Below are positions 35,508 through 43,662 of a stretch of DNA of 64,000 nt, piece by piece (the first letter of the stretch is position 1; every line of letters begins with the position of its first letter). Location: assembly GCA_965198865.1 (NCBI GenBank), contig CBDAQA010000033.1, positions 1 through 64,000 on the forward strand, written 5' to 3'. Both the position numbers and the translations under genes were made by a program. The notes under the pieces are model-generated. The model was not told the DNA's origin. It worked only from the letters and a program-made list of their open reading frames with translations, and did no database searches. The DNA comes from CBDAQA01 sp965198865 (GTDB taxonomy: Bacteria; Planctomycetota; Phycisphaerae; Tepidisphaerales; Tepidisphaeraceae).

Positions 35508-36395
35508 ATGTCCACCACAACGAACCTCGGCGGCAGCTTCACGCTGCCCGGCACCGCGCTGACCGTCAACCGGGTCGGCTACGGCGCGATGCAGCTCGCC
35601 GGCCCCGGCGTGTACGGGCCGCCGCGCGACGTGGATGCAGCCATTGCCGTCCTGCGCGAGGCCGTCGCGGCCGGCGTCAACCACATCGACACCAGCGACT
35701 TCTACGGCCCGCACGTCACGAACCAGATCATCCGCCAGGCCCTGCACCCCTATCCGACGGGCCTGGTCATCGTCACCAAGCTCGGCGCCCGCAGGCCGCC
35801 CGACAAGTCGTGGCAGCCGGCCTCGTCGCCGCAGGAACTGGTCGACGGCGTGCATGACAACCTCCGCAACCTCGGCCTGGACGCGCTCGACGTGGTGAAC
35901 ATCCGCGTCATGGGTGCCACCCATGGCCCGGCCGAGGGGTCCATCGCGGACCAGGTGACCGTGCTGGCCGACCTCAAGCGGAAGGGGCTGGTCCGCCACG
36001 TCGGCCTCAGCAACGTGACCCCCACCCAGCTGGCCGAGGCCCAGACGATCACGGAGATCGTCTGCGTGCAGAACAACTACAACCTCGCCCATCGCGAGGA
36101 CGACGCGTTCATCGACAGCCTAGCGGGCCAGGGCATCGCCTACGTGCCGTTCTTCCCGCTCGGCGGGTTCACGCCGCTCCAGTCGTCGGAGCTGTCGGCC
36201 ACCGCCGTGGCTCTCGGCTCCACGCCGATGCAGGTCGCCCTTGCGTGGCTTCTGCACCGCTCGCCGAACATCCTGCTCATCCCCGGCACGTCGTTGGTCG
36301 ACCACCTCCGCGAGAACCTCAACGCCGCGAAGCTCCGGCTTTCTCCGGAGACGGTGGCGAAACTGGACGCAATTGCCGAGAGCGCGAAGCATTGA
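35508..36395 (+). CDS. Aldo/keto reductase
   Basis: 295 residues, (beta/alpha)8 NADPH-dependent reductase. The catalytic DTSDFYGP (Asp/Tyr) and VTKLGA (Lys) are present; the usual catalytic histidine region reads NIRVMG, so the His is absent, as in some subgroups. NADPH-binding is near IPGTSLVDHLRENL. It is followed one base later by a TetR gene and then an NmrA-like gene, suggesting a small redox-response operon. Confidence 0.82.
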   Translation: MSTTTNLGGSFTLPGTALTVNRVGYGAMQLAGPGVYGPPRDVDAAIAVLREAVAAGVNHIDTSDFYGPHVTNQIIRQALHPYPTGLVIVTKLGARRPPDKSWQPASSPQELVDGVHDNLRNLGLDALDVVNIRVMGATHGPAEGSIADQVTVLADLKRKGLVRHVGLSNVTPTQLAEAQTITEIVCVQNNYNLAHREDDAFIDSLAGQGIAYVPFFPLGGFTPLQSSELSATAVALGSTPMQVALAWLLHRSPNILLIPGTSLVDHLRENLNAAKLRLSPETVAKLDAIAESAKH

Positions 36396-36396
36396 A

Positions 36397-37029
36397 ATGA
36401 CCACCGACGCCCCCCTCACCCGCGACCGCATCCTGGCCACCGCCGAGGACGTGGTCCGGCGGCACGGGCCGGCGAAGGCGACCGTTGTCGATGTCGCCCG
36501 CGCGCTCGGCGTCACGCACGCCAGCGTCTACCGCCACTTCGCCAGCAAGGCGGAGCTCCGCGAGGCGGTGGTCCGCCAATGGTTGGATCGGGTCATGCAG
36601 CCACTGGCGGCGATCGCCGACGCGAAGGGTCCGGCGCCGAAGCGGCTTCGGCAGTGGGTCGACGCGCTCATCGCCGCCAAGCGGAAGCGGGCGGCGGGCG
36701 ATCCCGAGCTGTTCGCCGCCTACTTCGCGCTGGCGACCGAGGCGAAGGGCATGGCGCAGGCGCACGTGCAGGAACTGGTCGACCACGTGTGTCGGATCAT
36801 CGCCGCCGGCGTGGAGGCGGGCGAGCTCGCGAGGTGCGACCCGGCCGCCACCGCGCGAGCGGTGCTCTTCGCGACGAACCGGTTTCACCACCCCGCCCAC
36901 GCCGGCGACTGGACCGATCCCGACATCGACGCCACGCTGGACGACGTGTGGCAGCTGTTGATGATCGGCCTGCGACCTCCGACGGTCGGCCGGGCCGTAC
37001 CGAAGCGGGCGCGGAAGAAACGGAGTTGA
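36397..37029 (+). CDS. TetR-family transcriptional regulator
   Basis: 210 residues. The helix-turn-helix is KATVVDVARALGVTHASVYRHFASK. A TetR_C domain with HHPAHAGDWTDPD follows and the C-terminus is basic. It starts one base after the aldo/keto reductase stop and ends four bases before the NmrA-like gene, so it likely regulates this three-gene unit. Confidence 0.85.
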   Translation: MTTDAPLTRDRILATAEDVVRRHGPAKATVVDVARALGVTHASVYRHFASKAELREAVVRQWLDRVMQPLAAIADAKGPAPKRLRQWVDALIAAKRKRAAGDPELFAAYFALATEAKGMAQAHVQELVDHVCRIIAAGVEAGELARCDPAATARAVLFATNRFHHPAHAGDWTDPDIDATLDDVWQLLMIGLRPPTVGRAVPKRARKKRS

Positions 37030-37033
37030 CATC

Positions 37034-37906
37034 GTGTACGCAGTAATGGGACTGACGGGTCAGGTAGGCGGGCAAGTCGCCCGCACGTTGCTCGCCGGCG
37101 CGCAGGGCGTCCGCGGCATCGTCCGCAACCCGTCGAGGGCGGCGAACTGGAAGCATCAAGGCGTGACGCTTGCGACGGCCGACCAGGCCGACGCGTCGGC
37201 CCTCGCCGCCGCGCTCGCCAGCGTCGAGGGGGCCTTCGTCATGCTGCCGCCGATGTTCGTGCAGACGCCCGGCTTCCCCGAGGCACGGCCGCTGATCGAC
37301 GCGCTGCGACGTGCCCTCGCCGACGCCGCCCCGCCGCGCGTGGTCGTGCTGTCCACCATCGGCGCTCAGCACGCGCAGGGCAACGGCATCCTCGGCTCGC
37401 TGAACCTGCTGGAGCGGTCGCTGGCCACGCTGGCGATGCCGGTGACGTTCCTGCGGGCGGCGTGGTTCATGGAGAACACGTCGTGGGACGTGCAGGCGGC
37501 GTTCGACGCCGGCCGGCTAACGAGCTTCCTGCAGCCGCTCGACCGACCGTTCCCCATGGTGTCGACGGCGGACGTCGGCCACGTGGCCGCCGAGACGCTG
37601 GTCCGACCATGGGTCGGCCAGCGCGTGATCGAGTTGGAGGGGCCGCGGCGGTACACGCCGAACGACGTGGCCGCCGCCCTACAGACGATCGTCCGCCGGC
37701 CGGTGCGACCGTCGATCGCGCCACGCAGCGAGTGGTCGGCCCTGTTCGAATCGGAGGGGGTCTCGGCCGAGTCGGCCGCGATGCGGGCGGAGATGTTGGA
37801 CGGCTTCAACTCCGGCCACATCGACTTCGTCGGCGCCCCCGCCGCCGAGCACCTGTACGGCAAGGTGACGCTCGACGACGCGGTCGCCCGGCTGGTCAGC
37901 ATTTGA
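37034..37906 (+). CDS. NmrA-like NAD(P)-binding protein
   Basis: 290 residues of the atypical short-chain dehydrogenase type. The glycine loop is MGLTGQVGGQVARTLL and the beta-4 region is VVLSTIGAQHAQG. The catalytic Tyr-x3-Lys is not evident, as is usual for NmrA-like sensors or NAD(P)H:quinone-type proteins. It starts with GTG and follows the TetR gene by four bases. Confidence 0.75.
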   Translation: MYAVMGLTGQVGGQVARTLLAGAQGVRGIVRNPSRAANWKHQGVTLATADQADASALAAALASVEGAFVMLPPMFVQTPGFPEARPLIDALRRALADAAPPRVVVLSTIGAQHAQGNGILGSLNLLERSLATLAMPVTFLRAAWFMENTSWDVQAAFDAGRLTSFLQPLDRPFPMVSTADVGHVAAETLVRPWVGQRVIELEGPRRYTPNDVAAALQTIVRRPVRPSIAPRSEWSALFESEGVSAESAAMRAEMLDGFNSGHIDFVGAPAAEHLYGKVTLDDAVARLVSI

Positions 37907-37910
37907 CGGG

Positions 37911-38447
37911 TCAGCGCCGTTCACAAGCACTCGCCGACCAGCGGACCAGGCTCGCGGCCGCGACCTCATCCTGACGAAACCCCCACTCGCTGGGGGAAGG
38001 CAGGGCGGCAGAGTCGAACCAGCGGAAGTCCGTCGCCTCGCCGCGGGGATCGACCTCGCCACCAACGAGGGGGACGACGAACACCGGAGTGACCGCGTGC
38101 TGGCGGGGATCGAACAGGCCATCGGGGCGATGGGTCGTGAAGTACTGGGCGACGTGATCGGGCTGGCGGTCGTCGGGCAGTGGCTCGAAGGCGACGTCGA
38201 GGCCGAGTGTCTCGCGGATCTGCCGGGCGGCGGCGTGGGCGAACGACTCGTTCCGCCAGAGGCGCCCGCCCACCAGGCACCACCGCCGTCCCTGGTGCGG
38301 CGTGTCGCGGTGGATCAGCCCGACCCGTTCCACCCTGCGACCGTCGCGGCTCACGCGCACGGGGACGACGTCGACGCAGGCGATCGGCAGGTGGTCCTGC
38401 GCCCACCGCCAGTCGTCGTCGGCCAACCAATTGGGGTCGTCAGACAT
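37911..38447 (-). CDS. Nudix-domain hydrolase with a degenerate Nudix box
   Basis: 178 residues. The box reads GGRLWRNESFAHAAARQIRE followed by TLGL. It keeps the G-x5-E-x7-R frame but has Gln and Thr where two metal-binding glutamates are usual. GDP-mannose hydrolase-like Nudix proteins have similar changes, and the WSLxGGR-like start (WCLVGGRLWRNE) fits that group. The substrate is probably a nucleotide sugar, or activity is lost. It is convergent with the NmrA-like gene. Confidence 0.7.
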   Translation of the reverse strand: MSDDPNWLADDDWRWAQDHLPIACVDVVPVRVSRDGRRVERVGLIHRDTPHQGRRWCLVGGRLWRNESFAHAAARQIRETLGLDVAFEPLPDDRQPDHVAQYFTTHRPDGLFDPRQHAVTPVFVVPLVGGEVDPRGEATDFRWFDSAALPSPSEWGFRQDEVAAASLVRWSASACERR

Positions 38448-38498
38448 CAGATCCTTCCGTGGACGGCAACGGTGGCCGCGCGCGCTGCAACATCGCCT

Positions 38499-39077
38499 TC
38501 ACGACCCGCGCCTAGCGGCCACGCTCAGACCTTTCCCGACCGGGACGACCGTGTGGACGAAGCCGCCGACGGCCGAGATCGCCGTCAGGTAGCCGGCGAT
38601 CTCGTCGGGGTGGGACAGAGCGTTATCGTGCAGCACCACGACGCTGGGGGACAGTTTCGGCAGCAGCAGCTCAAGCTGCCGAGGAGCGCACCAACGGTCG
38701 GCATCGAACAGCACAAGGTCGAACGGACCGGGCAATCCAGCGACGATCTGGGTGCCGTCGCCGGTGAGAAGCTCGACGCGATCGGCCAGGCCGGCCCGCG
38801 CGAGGTTGGTTCGGGCAAGCGCATGCTTCGTGGGGTCACGGTCAATGCTGGTCACATGCTCGACATGGGCAGCCAGCCATATCGTGCTGTAGCCGTTGCT
38901 GGTGCCGATCTCCAGCGCCCGGCGGGCACCGGCGGCAACGGCGAGCACCGCGACCAAACGTGCAGTATTTGGCTCCAGGTTGAGCAGCTTCCGCGAACGG
39001 TCGGTGGTGGCGGCGTCGTTCGCCCGGCCCTCGATCGCGAGTCGGTCGAGTACGGCCCGGAGGGCGTCAGTTAGCAT
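38499..39077 (-). CDS. O-methyltransferase-like SAM enzyme
   Basis: 192 residues. The SAM loop is ALEIGTSNGYSTIWLA, with SIDRDPTKH (acidic loop) and LVLFDADRW (DxD-type metal site), resembling the catechol O-methyltransferase family 3. Substrate unknown. It lies 12 bases downstream of the SDR gene on the same strand and 51 bases upstream of the Nudix gene; the three probably form one unit. Confidence 0.8.
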   Translation of the reverse strand: MLTDALRAVLDRLAIEGRANDAATTDRSRKLLNLEPNTARLVAVLAVAAGARRALEIGTSNGYSTIWLAAHVEHVTSIDRDPTKHALARTNLARAGLADRVELLTGDGTQIVAGLPGPFDLVLFDADRWCAPRQLELLLPKLSPSVVVLHDNALSHPDEIAGYLTAISAVGGFVHTVVPVGKGLSVAARRGS

Positions 39078-39089
39078 GGCGCGCGACCC

Positions 39090-39869
39090 TCAGAGAATCG
39101 CCTGCAGCACCCCGCCCTCGGCGCGGAGGGCGGCACCGTTGATGGCGGACGATCTGGGGCTGGCCAGGACCGCAACGAACGCGGCGATTTCAGGCGGCTC
39201 GATGAACCGCTTCAGCAGCGAGCCTGGACGGGCGTGCTGGAAGAACTCGGTCTCCATCTGCTCGACCGTGATCCCCTTCTGCTTGGCCATCGAGGCGACG
39301 AAGTCGCCCACGCCGTCGCTGCGCGTGGGGCCGACCAGCACGCTGTTCACCGTGACGGCGGTGCCGGCCGTCATCTGCGCCAGTCCGCGCGCGACCGATA
39401 GCTGGGCCGTCTTGGTCATGCCGTAGTGGATCATCTCGGCCGGGATGTTGGCGGCCGACTCGCTGCTGATGAACACGACCCGGCCCCAGTTCTGAGCCAG
39501 CATCTTCGGGAAGTAGAACCGGCTCACGCGGACGCCGCTCATCACGTTGGTCTGGAAGAACCGGTCCCAGTCGGCGTCGGGGATCTGGTCGAACGGCTTG
39601 GGCTCGAAGATGCCGAGGTTGTTGACCAAGATGTCGACCGCAGGCACGGCCTCGAACACCGCATCCGCGCCTGCGGCCGTCGACAGGTCGGCGGCGACGC
39701 CGGTGGCGTTCCCCTTCACCTGCTTGAGGGCGGCGTCCACGCGCGCCTGCGTGCGGCCGTTGACGATCACGTGCGCGCCCTCGGCGGCCAGCGCCTGGGC
39801 GATCGCGAGCCCGATGCCGCCGGTGCTGCCGGTGACGAGGGCGGTCTTGTCGGTGAGTTCGAGATCCAT
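39090..39869 (-). CDS. Short-chain dehydrogenase/reductase
   Basis: 259 residues. NAD(P)-binding is TGSTGGIGLAIAQAL, the NAG-type motif is NNLGIFEPKPF, catalytic Ser is ISSESAAN, and Tyr-x3-Lys is YGMTKTAQ. The C-terminal region matches oxidoreductases often annotated as oxoacyl-ACP-type. The divergent Gfo/Idh-AKR fusion begins at 40041 across a palindromic intergenic region. Confidence 0.88.
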   Translation of the reverse strand: MDLELTDKTALVTGSTGGIGLAIAQALAAEGAHVIVNGRTQARVDAALKQVKGNATGVAADLSTAAGADAVFEAVPAVDILVNNLGIFEPKPFDQIPDADWDRFFQTNVMSGVRVSRFYFPKMLAQNWGRVVFISSESAANIPAEMIHYGMTKTAQLSVARGLAQMTAGTAVTVNSVLVGPTRSDGVGDFVASMAKQKGITVEQMETEFFQHARPGSLLKRFIEPPEIAAFVAVLASPRSSAINGAALRAEGGVLQAIL

Positions 39870-39922
39870 GCGACCTTCTTTGTTGAACGGTGACCGGCGA
39901 GTGTAGGCGTGAACCGCAGAGG

Positions 39923-40005
39923 CCAGCGGCTCCGCCGCGGGCCCTCGCGTCGCATCGGCGGCGCAACTGAAATGTCAACCGAAGAACCCGCGGCGGAGCC
40001 GCTGG
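39923..40005. repeat. Perfect 19-bp inverted repeat in a divergent promoter region
   Basis: Arms at 39923-39941 and 39987-40005 pair exactly over CCAGCGGCTCCGCCGCGGG, separated by 45 bases. It lies between the divergent SDR and Gfo/Idh-AKR genes. It could be a regulatory site, an RNA structure, or a mobile palindrome. Confidence 0.75.
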
Positions 40006-40040
40006 GCTCTGTGGGGGTGGTCAGGTTATCCTCCCCGCCC

Positions 40041-42071
40041 ATGAGCGACGACAGCACGAAACTGGCCTGGGGCATCCTCAGCACTGGCGCGATTGCCGAC
40101 ACGTTGGCGAACAACATGAAGCACAGCCGCACCGCCCGCCTGGCGGCCGTGGCCAGCCGCGACCAAGCCAGGGCCGACGCGTTTGGTGACAAGCACTCCG
40201 TCCCCGCCGGCAAGCGCTACGCCACCTACGAGGCGCTGCTGGCCGACCCGGAGGTGCAGGCGGTCTACATCGCCACGCCCCACACGCTGCACGCCGAGTG
40301 GGCCATCAAGGCCGCCGAGGCGGGCAAGCACGTGCTGGTTGAGAAGCCGATGGCGGTCCACCGGCACGAGGCCGAGGCGATCGTCGAGGCGGCCGTGGCG
40401 AACGACGTCTTCCTGATGGAGGCGTTCATGTACCGCTGCCACCCGCAGACCTCGCGGCTGGTCGAGCTTCTCAAGGAGCGCGTCATCGGTGACGTGAAGG
40501 TGATCCAGGCGACGTTCAGCTTTCACGCAGGGTTCAGCGCGAGCAGCCGGCTGTTCAGCAACGCGCTGGCCGGGGGCGGGATCATGGACGTCGGCTGCTA
40601 CCCGGCCAGCATGGCCCGGCTCGTGGCCGGCGTCGCCACCGGGAAGGACTTCGCCGACGCGACGGACGTGAAGGCCGTCGCCTGCTTGGAGTCGACCGGC
40701 GTCGACGGGTACACGCTGGCCGTCGCCAAGTTCCCCGGCGACATCATCGCGCAGCTGGCCACGGGCGTGTCGGTGAACCAGGAGAACGTCGTCCGCATCT
40801 TCGGCACCGAGGGGAAGATCGTGCTGAGGAACCCGTGGGTCGCCGAGCGCACCGGCGGCGACGCGGCACACCTGTCGGTCCACAGGAAGGGGGCGACCGA
40901 GCCGCAGGAGATCAGCATGCCGGCCACGGTGACGAGCTTCGCCATGGAGCTCGACGTGTTCGGCGACGCCGTCGCCGCCGGCCAGAAGCAGGCGCGGTCG
41001 CCGGCCATGGGTTGGGCCGACTCGCTCGGCAACATCGCGTTGCTCGACGCGTGGCGCGCCAGCGCCGGCGTGGTGTTCGACCGCGAGAAGCTCGACACGT
41101 TCTCGAGGAGGACCGTCGCCAACCGCACGCTGGCCAAGCGGGCCGATGCCCCGATGAAGTACGGGGCGGTGCCGCACCTGGACAAGAAGGTCAGCCGGCT
41201 GGTGATGGGCGTCGACAATCAGAACACCCTGCCGCACGCGGCCGCCATGTTTGACGCGTTCTACGAGGCGGGCGGCAACTGCTTCGACACCGCGTTCATC
41301 TACGCCGGTGGCCTGCACGAGCGGATGCTCGGCCAGTGGATCCACATCCGCGGCGTCCGCGACGATGTCGTCGTCATCTGCAAGGGATGCCATCCGCCGT
41401 CCGTCGCCCCCGACGCCATCGGCCGACAGCTCACGGTCAGCCTCGACCGGCTCGGCATCGACCACTGCGACCTGTACATGATGCACCGCGACGATCCGGC
41501 CGTGCCGGTGGGCGAGTGGGTCGACGCCCTGAACGAGCAGGCCAAGGCCGGCCGGATGATCGCGTTCGGCGGCAGCAACTGGAGCCCGGCGCGCGTCCAG
41601 GCCGCCAACGACTACGCCGCCGCCAAGGGGCTGCAGGGGTTCAGCCTGATGAGCGACAACTTCAGCCTGGCCCGCATGGTCAGCCCCGTCTGGGCCGGGT
41701 GCGTGTCGGCCAGCGACCCCGAGAGCCGCGCGTGGCTCGCCCAGAGCAAAGTCCCCCTGTTCGCCTGGAGCAGCCAGGCCCGCGGCTTCTTCACCGAGCG
41801 AGCCCACCGCGACCTGTCTAGAAACGACGAGGAGATGAACCGATGCTGGGCCGCGGATGACAACTGGCAACGCCGCGACCGCGTGCTGGAGCTGGCGGAG
41901 AAGAAGGACGTGCTGCCGATCAACATCGCCCTGGCGTACGTGCTGTGCCAGCCGTTCGCGACGTTCCCGCTGATCGGGCCGCGGACGCTGGCGGAGCTGC
42001 GGACGAGTTTGCCGGCGCTGGGCATTTCGCTGACGGCGGAAGAGGTGCGGTGGCTGAATCTGGAGGGGTGA
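40041..42071 (+). CDS. Fusion of Gfo/Idh/MocA oxidoreductase and aldo/keto reductase
   Basis: 676 residues, two enzymes in one chain. Residues 1 to about 330 are Gfo/Idh/MocA: ILSTGAIADTLA at the nucleotide loop and VLVEKPMAVHRHEA (EKP motif). Residues about 370-676 are aldo/keto reductase: NCFDTAFIYAGG, HRDDPAVPVGEWV and GPRTLAELRTSL. Both halves act on sugars or polyols and use NAD(P)(H), so a coupled sugar interconversion is possible. The ATG at 40041 is the most plausible start. It is the last gene of the 35-42 kb oxidoreductase block. Confidence 0.85.
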   Translation: MSDDSTKLAWGILSTGAIADTLANNMKHSRTARLAAVASRDQARADAFGDKHSVPAGKRYATYEALLADPEVQAVYIATPHTLHAEWAIKAAEAGKHVLVEKPMAVHRHEAEAIVEAAVANDVFLMEAFMYRCHPQTSRLVELLKERVIGDVKVIQATFSFHAGFSASSRLFSNALAGGGIMDVGCYPASMARLVAGVATGKDFADATDVKAVACLESTGVDGYTLAVAKFPGDIIAQLATGVSVNQENVVRIFGTEGKIVLRNPWVAERTGGDAAHLSVHRKGATEPQEISMPATVTSFAMELDVFGDAVAAGQKQARSPAMGWADSLGNIALLDAWRASAGVVFDREKLDTFSRRTVANRTLAKRADAPMKYGAVPHLDKKVSRLVMGVDNQNTLPHAAAMFDAFYEAGGNCFDTAFIYAGGLHERMLGQWIHIRGVRDDVVVICKGCHPPSVAPDAIGRQLTVSLDRLGIDHCDLYMMHRDDPAVPVGEWVDALNEQAKAGRMIAFGGSNWSPARVQAANDYAAAKGLQGFSLMSDNFSLARMVSPVWAGCVSASDPESRAWLAQSKVPLFAWSSQARGFFTERAHRDLSRNDEEMNRCWAADDNWQRRDRVLELAEKKDVLPINIALAYVLCQPFATFPLIGPRTLAELRTSLPALGISLTAEEVRWLNLEG

Positions 42072-42138
42072 ACAATCCGACCCATGGCTCGGGCCAAGAA
42101 TTTCGAGCCAGCGCGTCATGCCTGAGAATCCGGAGAAC

Positions 42139-42390
42139 AGCATGAAGCGTATCGGAGGGACACGCCTGCTGGCGGGAATAGGCATTTGCTTCGCAACCTT
42201 GCCGGTGTTCGCCCTCCCTCTTCCCGAGCTCGCCGACGCCATTGCCAGCGGCGACACCCGCCACTGCCTCCGGCGGCCTCTTGGTGCGGATCGCAGTTAC
42301 GTCGACCCTCAGATTTGGAAGGATGTTCCGGCTATCTCACACGACACGACGGCCGTTTTCAGTGCCACATTCGCGGAGGCTTACGACTAA
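42139..42390 (+). CDS. Small exported protein, end altered by the IS630 insertion
   Basis: 83 residues with a signal peptide (GIGICFATLPVFALPLPELA). It ends exactly at the IS left end: its TAA is formed by the target TA plus the first base of the element. Removing the element gives GAC TAG, so this frame also ended here before insertion. Another frame, when joined, reads GLRLADGDRVKALLS, which resembles an ankyrin helix. The parent gene may have been a frameshifted ankyrin-type protein. Low confidence. Confidence 0.35.
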   Translation, partial: SMKRIGGTRLLAGIGICFATLPVFALPLPELADAIASGDTRHCLRRPLGADRSYVDPQIWKDVPAISHDTTAVFSATFAEAYD

Positions 42391-42441
42391 ATAGCCTTGC
42401 GCGAGTGCGCGCCGCTGTAAGTGCTGCCGTCACAATGAAAA

Positions 42442-42499
42442 CGCGAGGCGTCCTTCCTACGGTGCGTTTGTGAAGAACCACCAAAGAAGGAGCCTCGCG
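42442..42499 (+). promoter_or_regulatory. Hairpin hiding the transposase ribosome-binding site
   Basis: CGCGAGGC (42442-42449) pairs with GCCTCGCG (42492-42499), and TCCTTC (42451-42456) pairs with GAAGGA (42486-42491). The result is a 14-bp stem with one bulge (G42450) and a 29-base loop. The stem contains the ribosome-binding site AAGGAG (42487-42492) and touches the GTG start. In a transcript entering from outside the element this would block translation. Confidence 0.7.
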
Positions 42500-43542
42500 T
42501 GCCGAAGATCGTCAGCCGGGTCAAGTCGAAGGTCAAGCATCAACTCCGCAAGCTGCGCCGCCGGACGCCCGACAAGGGGCTGGCCATGCGGTGCCAGATC
42601 GTCCTGCTGTGGGCGGAGCAAGAGCCCCGTGGGGTGATCGCCCGCGGCGTCGGGTGCTCGGCGTCGTGGGTCGACCGGGTCACCGGCCGGTTCCGCGACC
42701 ACGGGGTGGCGGGCCTGCACGACCGGCGGGAGGACAACGGGCAGGTGAAGCTGGACGACGCGTTCCTCGCGGACCTGTACGGGGTGGTGGACACCCAGCC
42801 GACCGACCACGGGTTCGCGCGGCCGACGTGGACGCAGGAGTTGCTCGTGGAGGTGATGGCCGAGCGAGCCGGCACGCGGGTGCACCCGGGGACGATGAGC
42901 CGGGCGTTGCAGAGGATCGGCGCGCGGCTGGGGAGGCCCAAGCCGACGGTTGGCTGCCCGTGGCCCCAGGGTGCGAAGAACCGGCGGTTGGCGGCGATCC
43001 GCCGGGCGTTGGCCGGGATCGGGCCGGGCGAGGTGGCGTTCTACCTGGACGAGGTCGACGTCCACCTGAACCCCAAGATCGGCCCCGACTGGGTGAACCG
43101 CGGCAAGCAGAAGACGGTCCCGACGCCCGGCACCAACAAGAAGCGGTACGTGTGCGGGGCGCTGGACGTGGCCACCGGCCGGACGACGTGCGTGGCCGGC
43201 GACAGCAAGAACAGCCAGCTGTTCATCGAGACGCTGGCGCGGCTGCTGCGGACCCACCCGAAGGCGACGGCGATCCACGTCGTGCTGGACAACTTCAGGA
43301 TCCACTCGAGCCAACAGGTGCAGGCGTGGATGGCCGAGCGCGGCGAGCGGATCCGACTGCACTTCTTGCCGCCGTACTGCCCGGACCACAACAGGATCGA
43401 ACGGCTGTGGCGCGACCTGCATGCCGACGCGACGCGGAACCACCGACACGCGACGATCGAGTCGCTGATGGCTGCCGTGTGGCAGTGGATCGAGAACCGG
43501 AACCACGCCGCAGCCAACGCACAGCGACGGCAGGCAGCATGA
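42499..43542 (+). CDS. IS630-family transposase
   Basis: 347 residues, full length. N-terminal helix-turn-helix region (VIARGVGCSASWVDRVTGRF), then the DDE domain: FYLDEVDVHL, HVVLDNFRIHSS and PPYCPDHNRIERLWRDLH give D, D and E. GTG start at 42499 with AAGGAG upstream, which is buried in a hairpin. No internal stop, so the element is likely functional. Confidence 0.9.
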   Translation: MPKIVSRVKSKVKHQLRKLRRRTPDKGLAMRCQIVLLWAEQEPRGVIARGVGCSASWVDRVTGRFRDHGVAGLHDRREDNGQVKLDDAFLADLYGVVDTQPTDHGFARPTWTQELLVEVMAERAGTRVHPGTMSRALQRIGARLGRPKPTVGCPWPQGAKNRRLAAIRRALAGIGPGEVAFYLDEVDVHLNPKIGPDWVNRGKQKTVPTPGTNKKRYVCGALDVATGRTTCVAGDSKNSQLFIETLARLLRTHPKATAIHVVLDNFRIHSSQQVQAWMAERGERIRLHFLPPYCPDHNRIERLWRDLHADATRNHRHATIESLMAAVWQWIENRNHAAANAQRRQAA

Positions 43543-43662
43543 GAATCGGGCTTGCAGTAATCGCGCAAGGCTATTTAGCGGATGGCGATCGCGTCAAGGC
43601 GCTGCTGAGCTGATCGTAACCGGCCGAATTGCGAGTCACCACCGACCACGCAGAATCCCGGC

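Larger units (their letters stand above)
42388..43577. mobile_element. IS630-family insertion sequence
   Basis: Ends are the 17-bp inverted repeat TAAATAGCCTTGCGCGA at 42388-42404 and 43561-43577, including the TA target dinucleotide at each end, as expected for IS630/Tc1-mariner elements. It contains one intact transposase gene (42499-43542) preceded by a start-blocking hairpin. The element looks complete and potentially active. Confidence 0.88.

Noticed and set aside
40026..42257. A 743-codon minus-strand frame opposite the fusion oxidoreductase
   Set aside because: Antisense shadow; the plus strand has clear enzyme motifs throughout.
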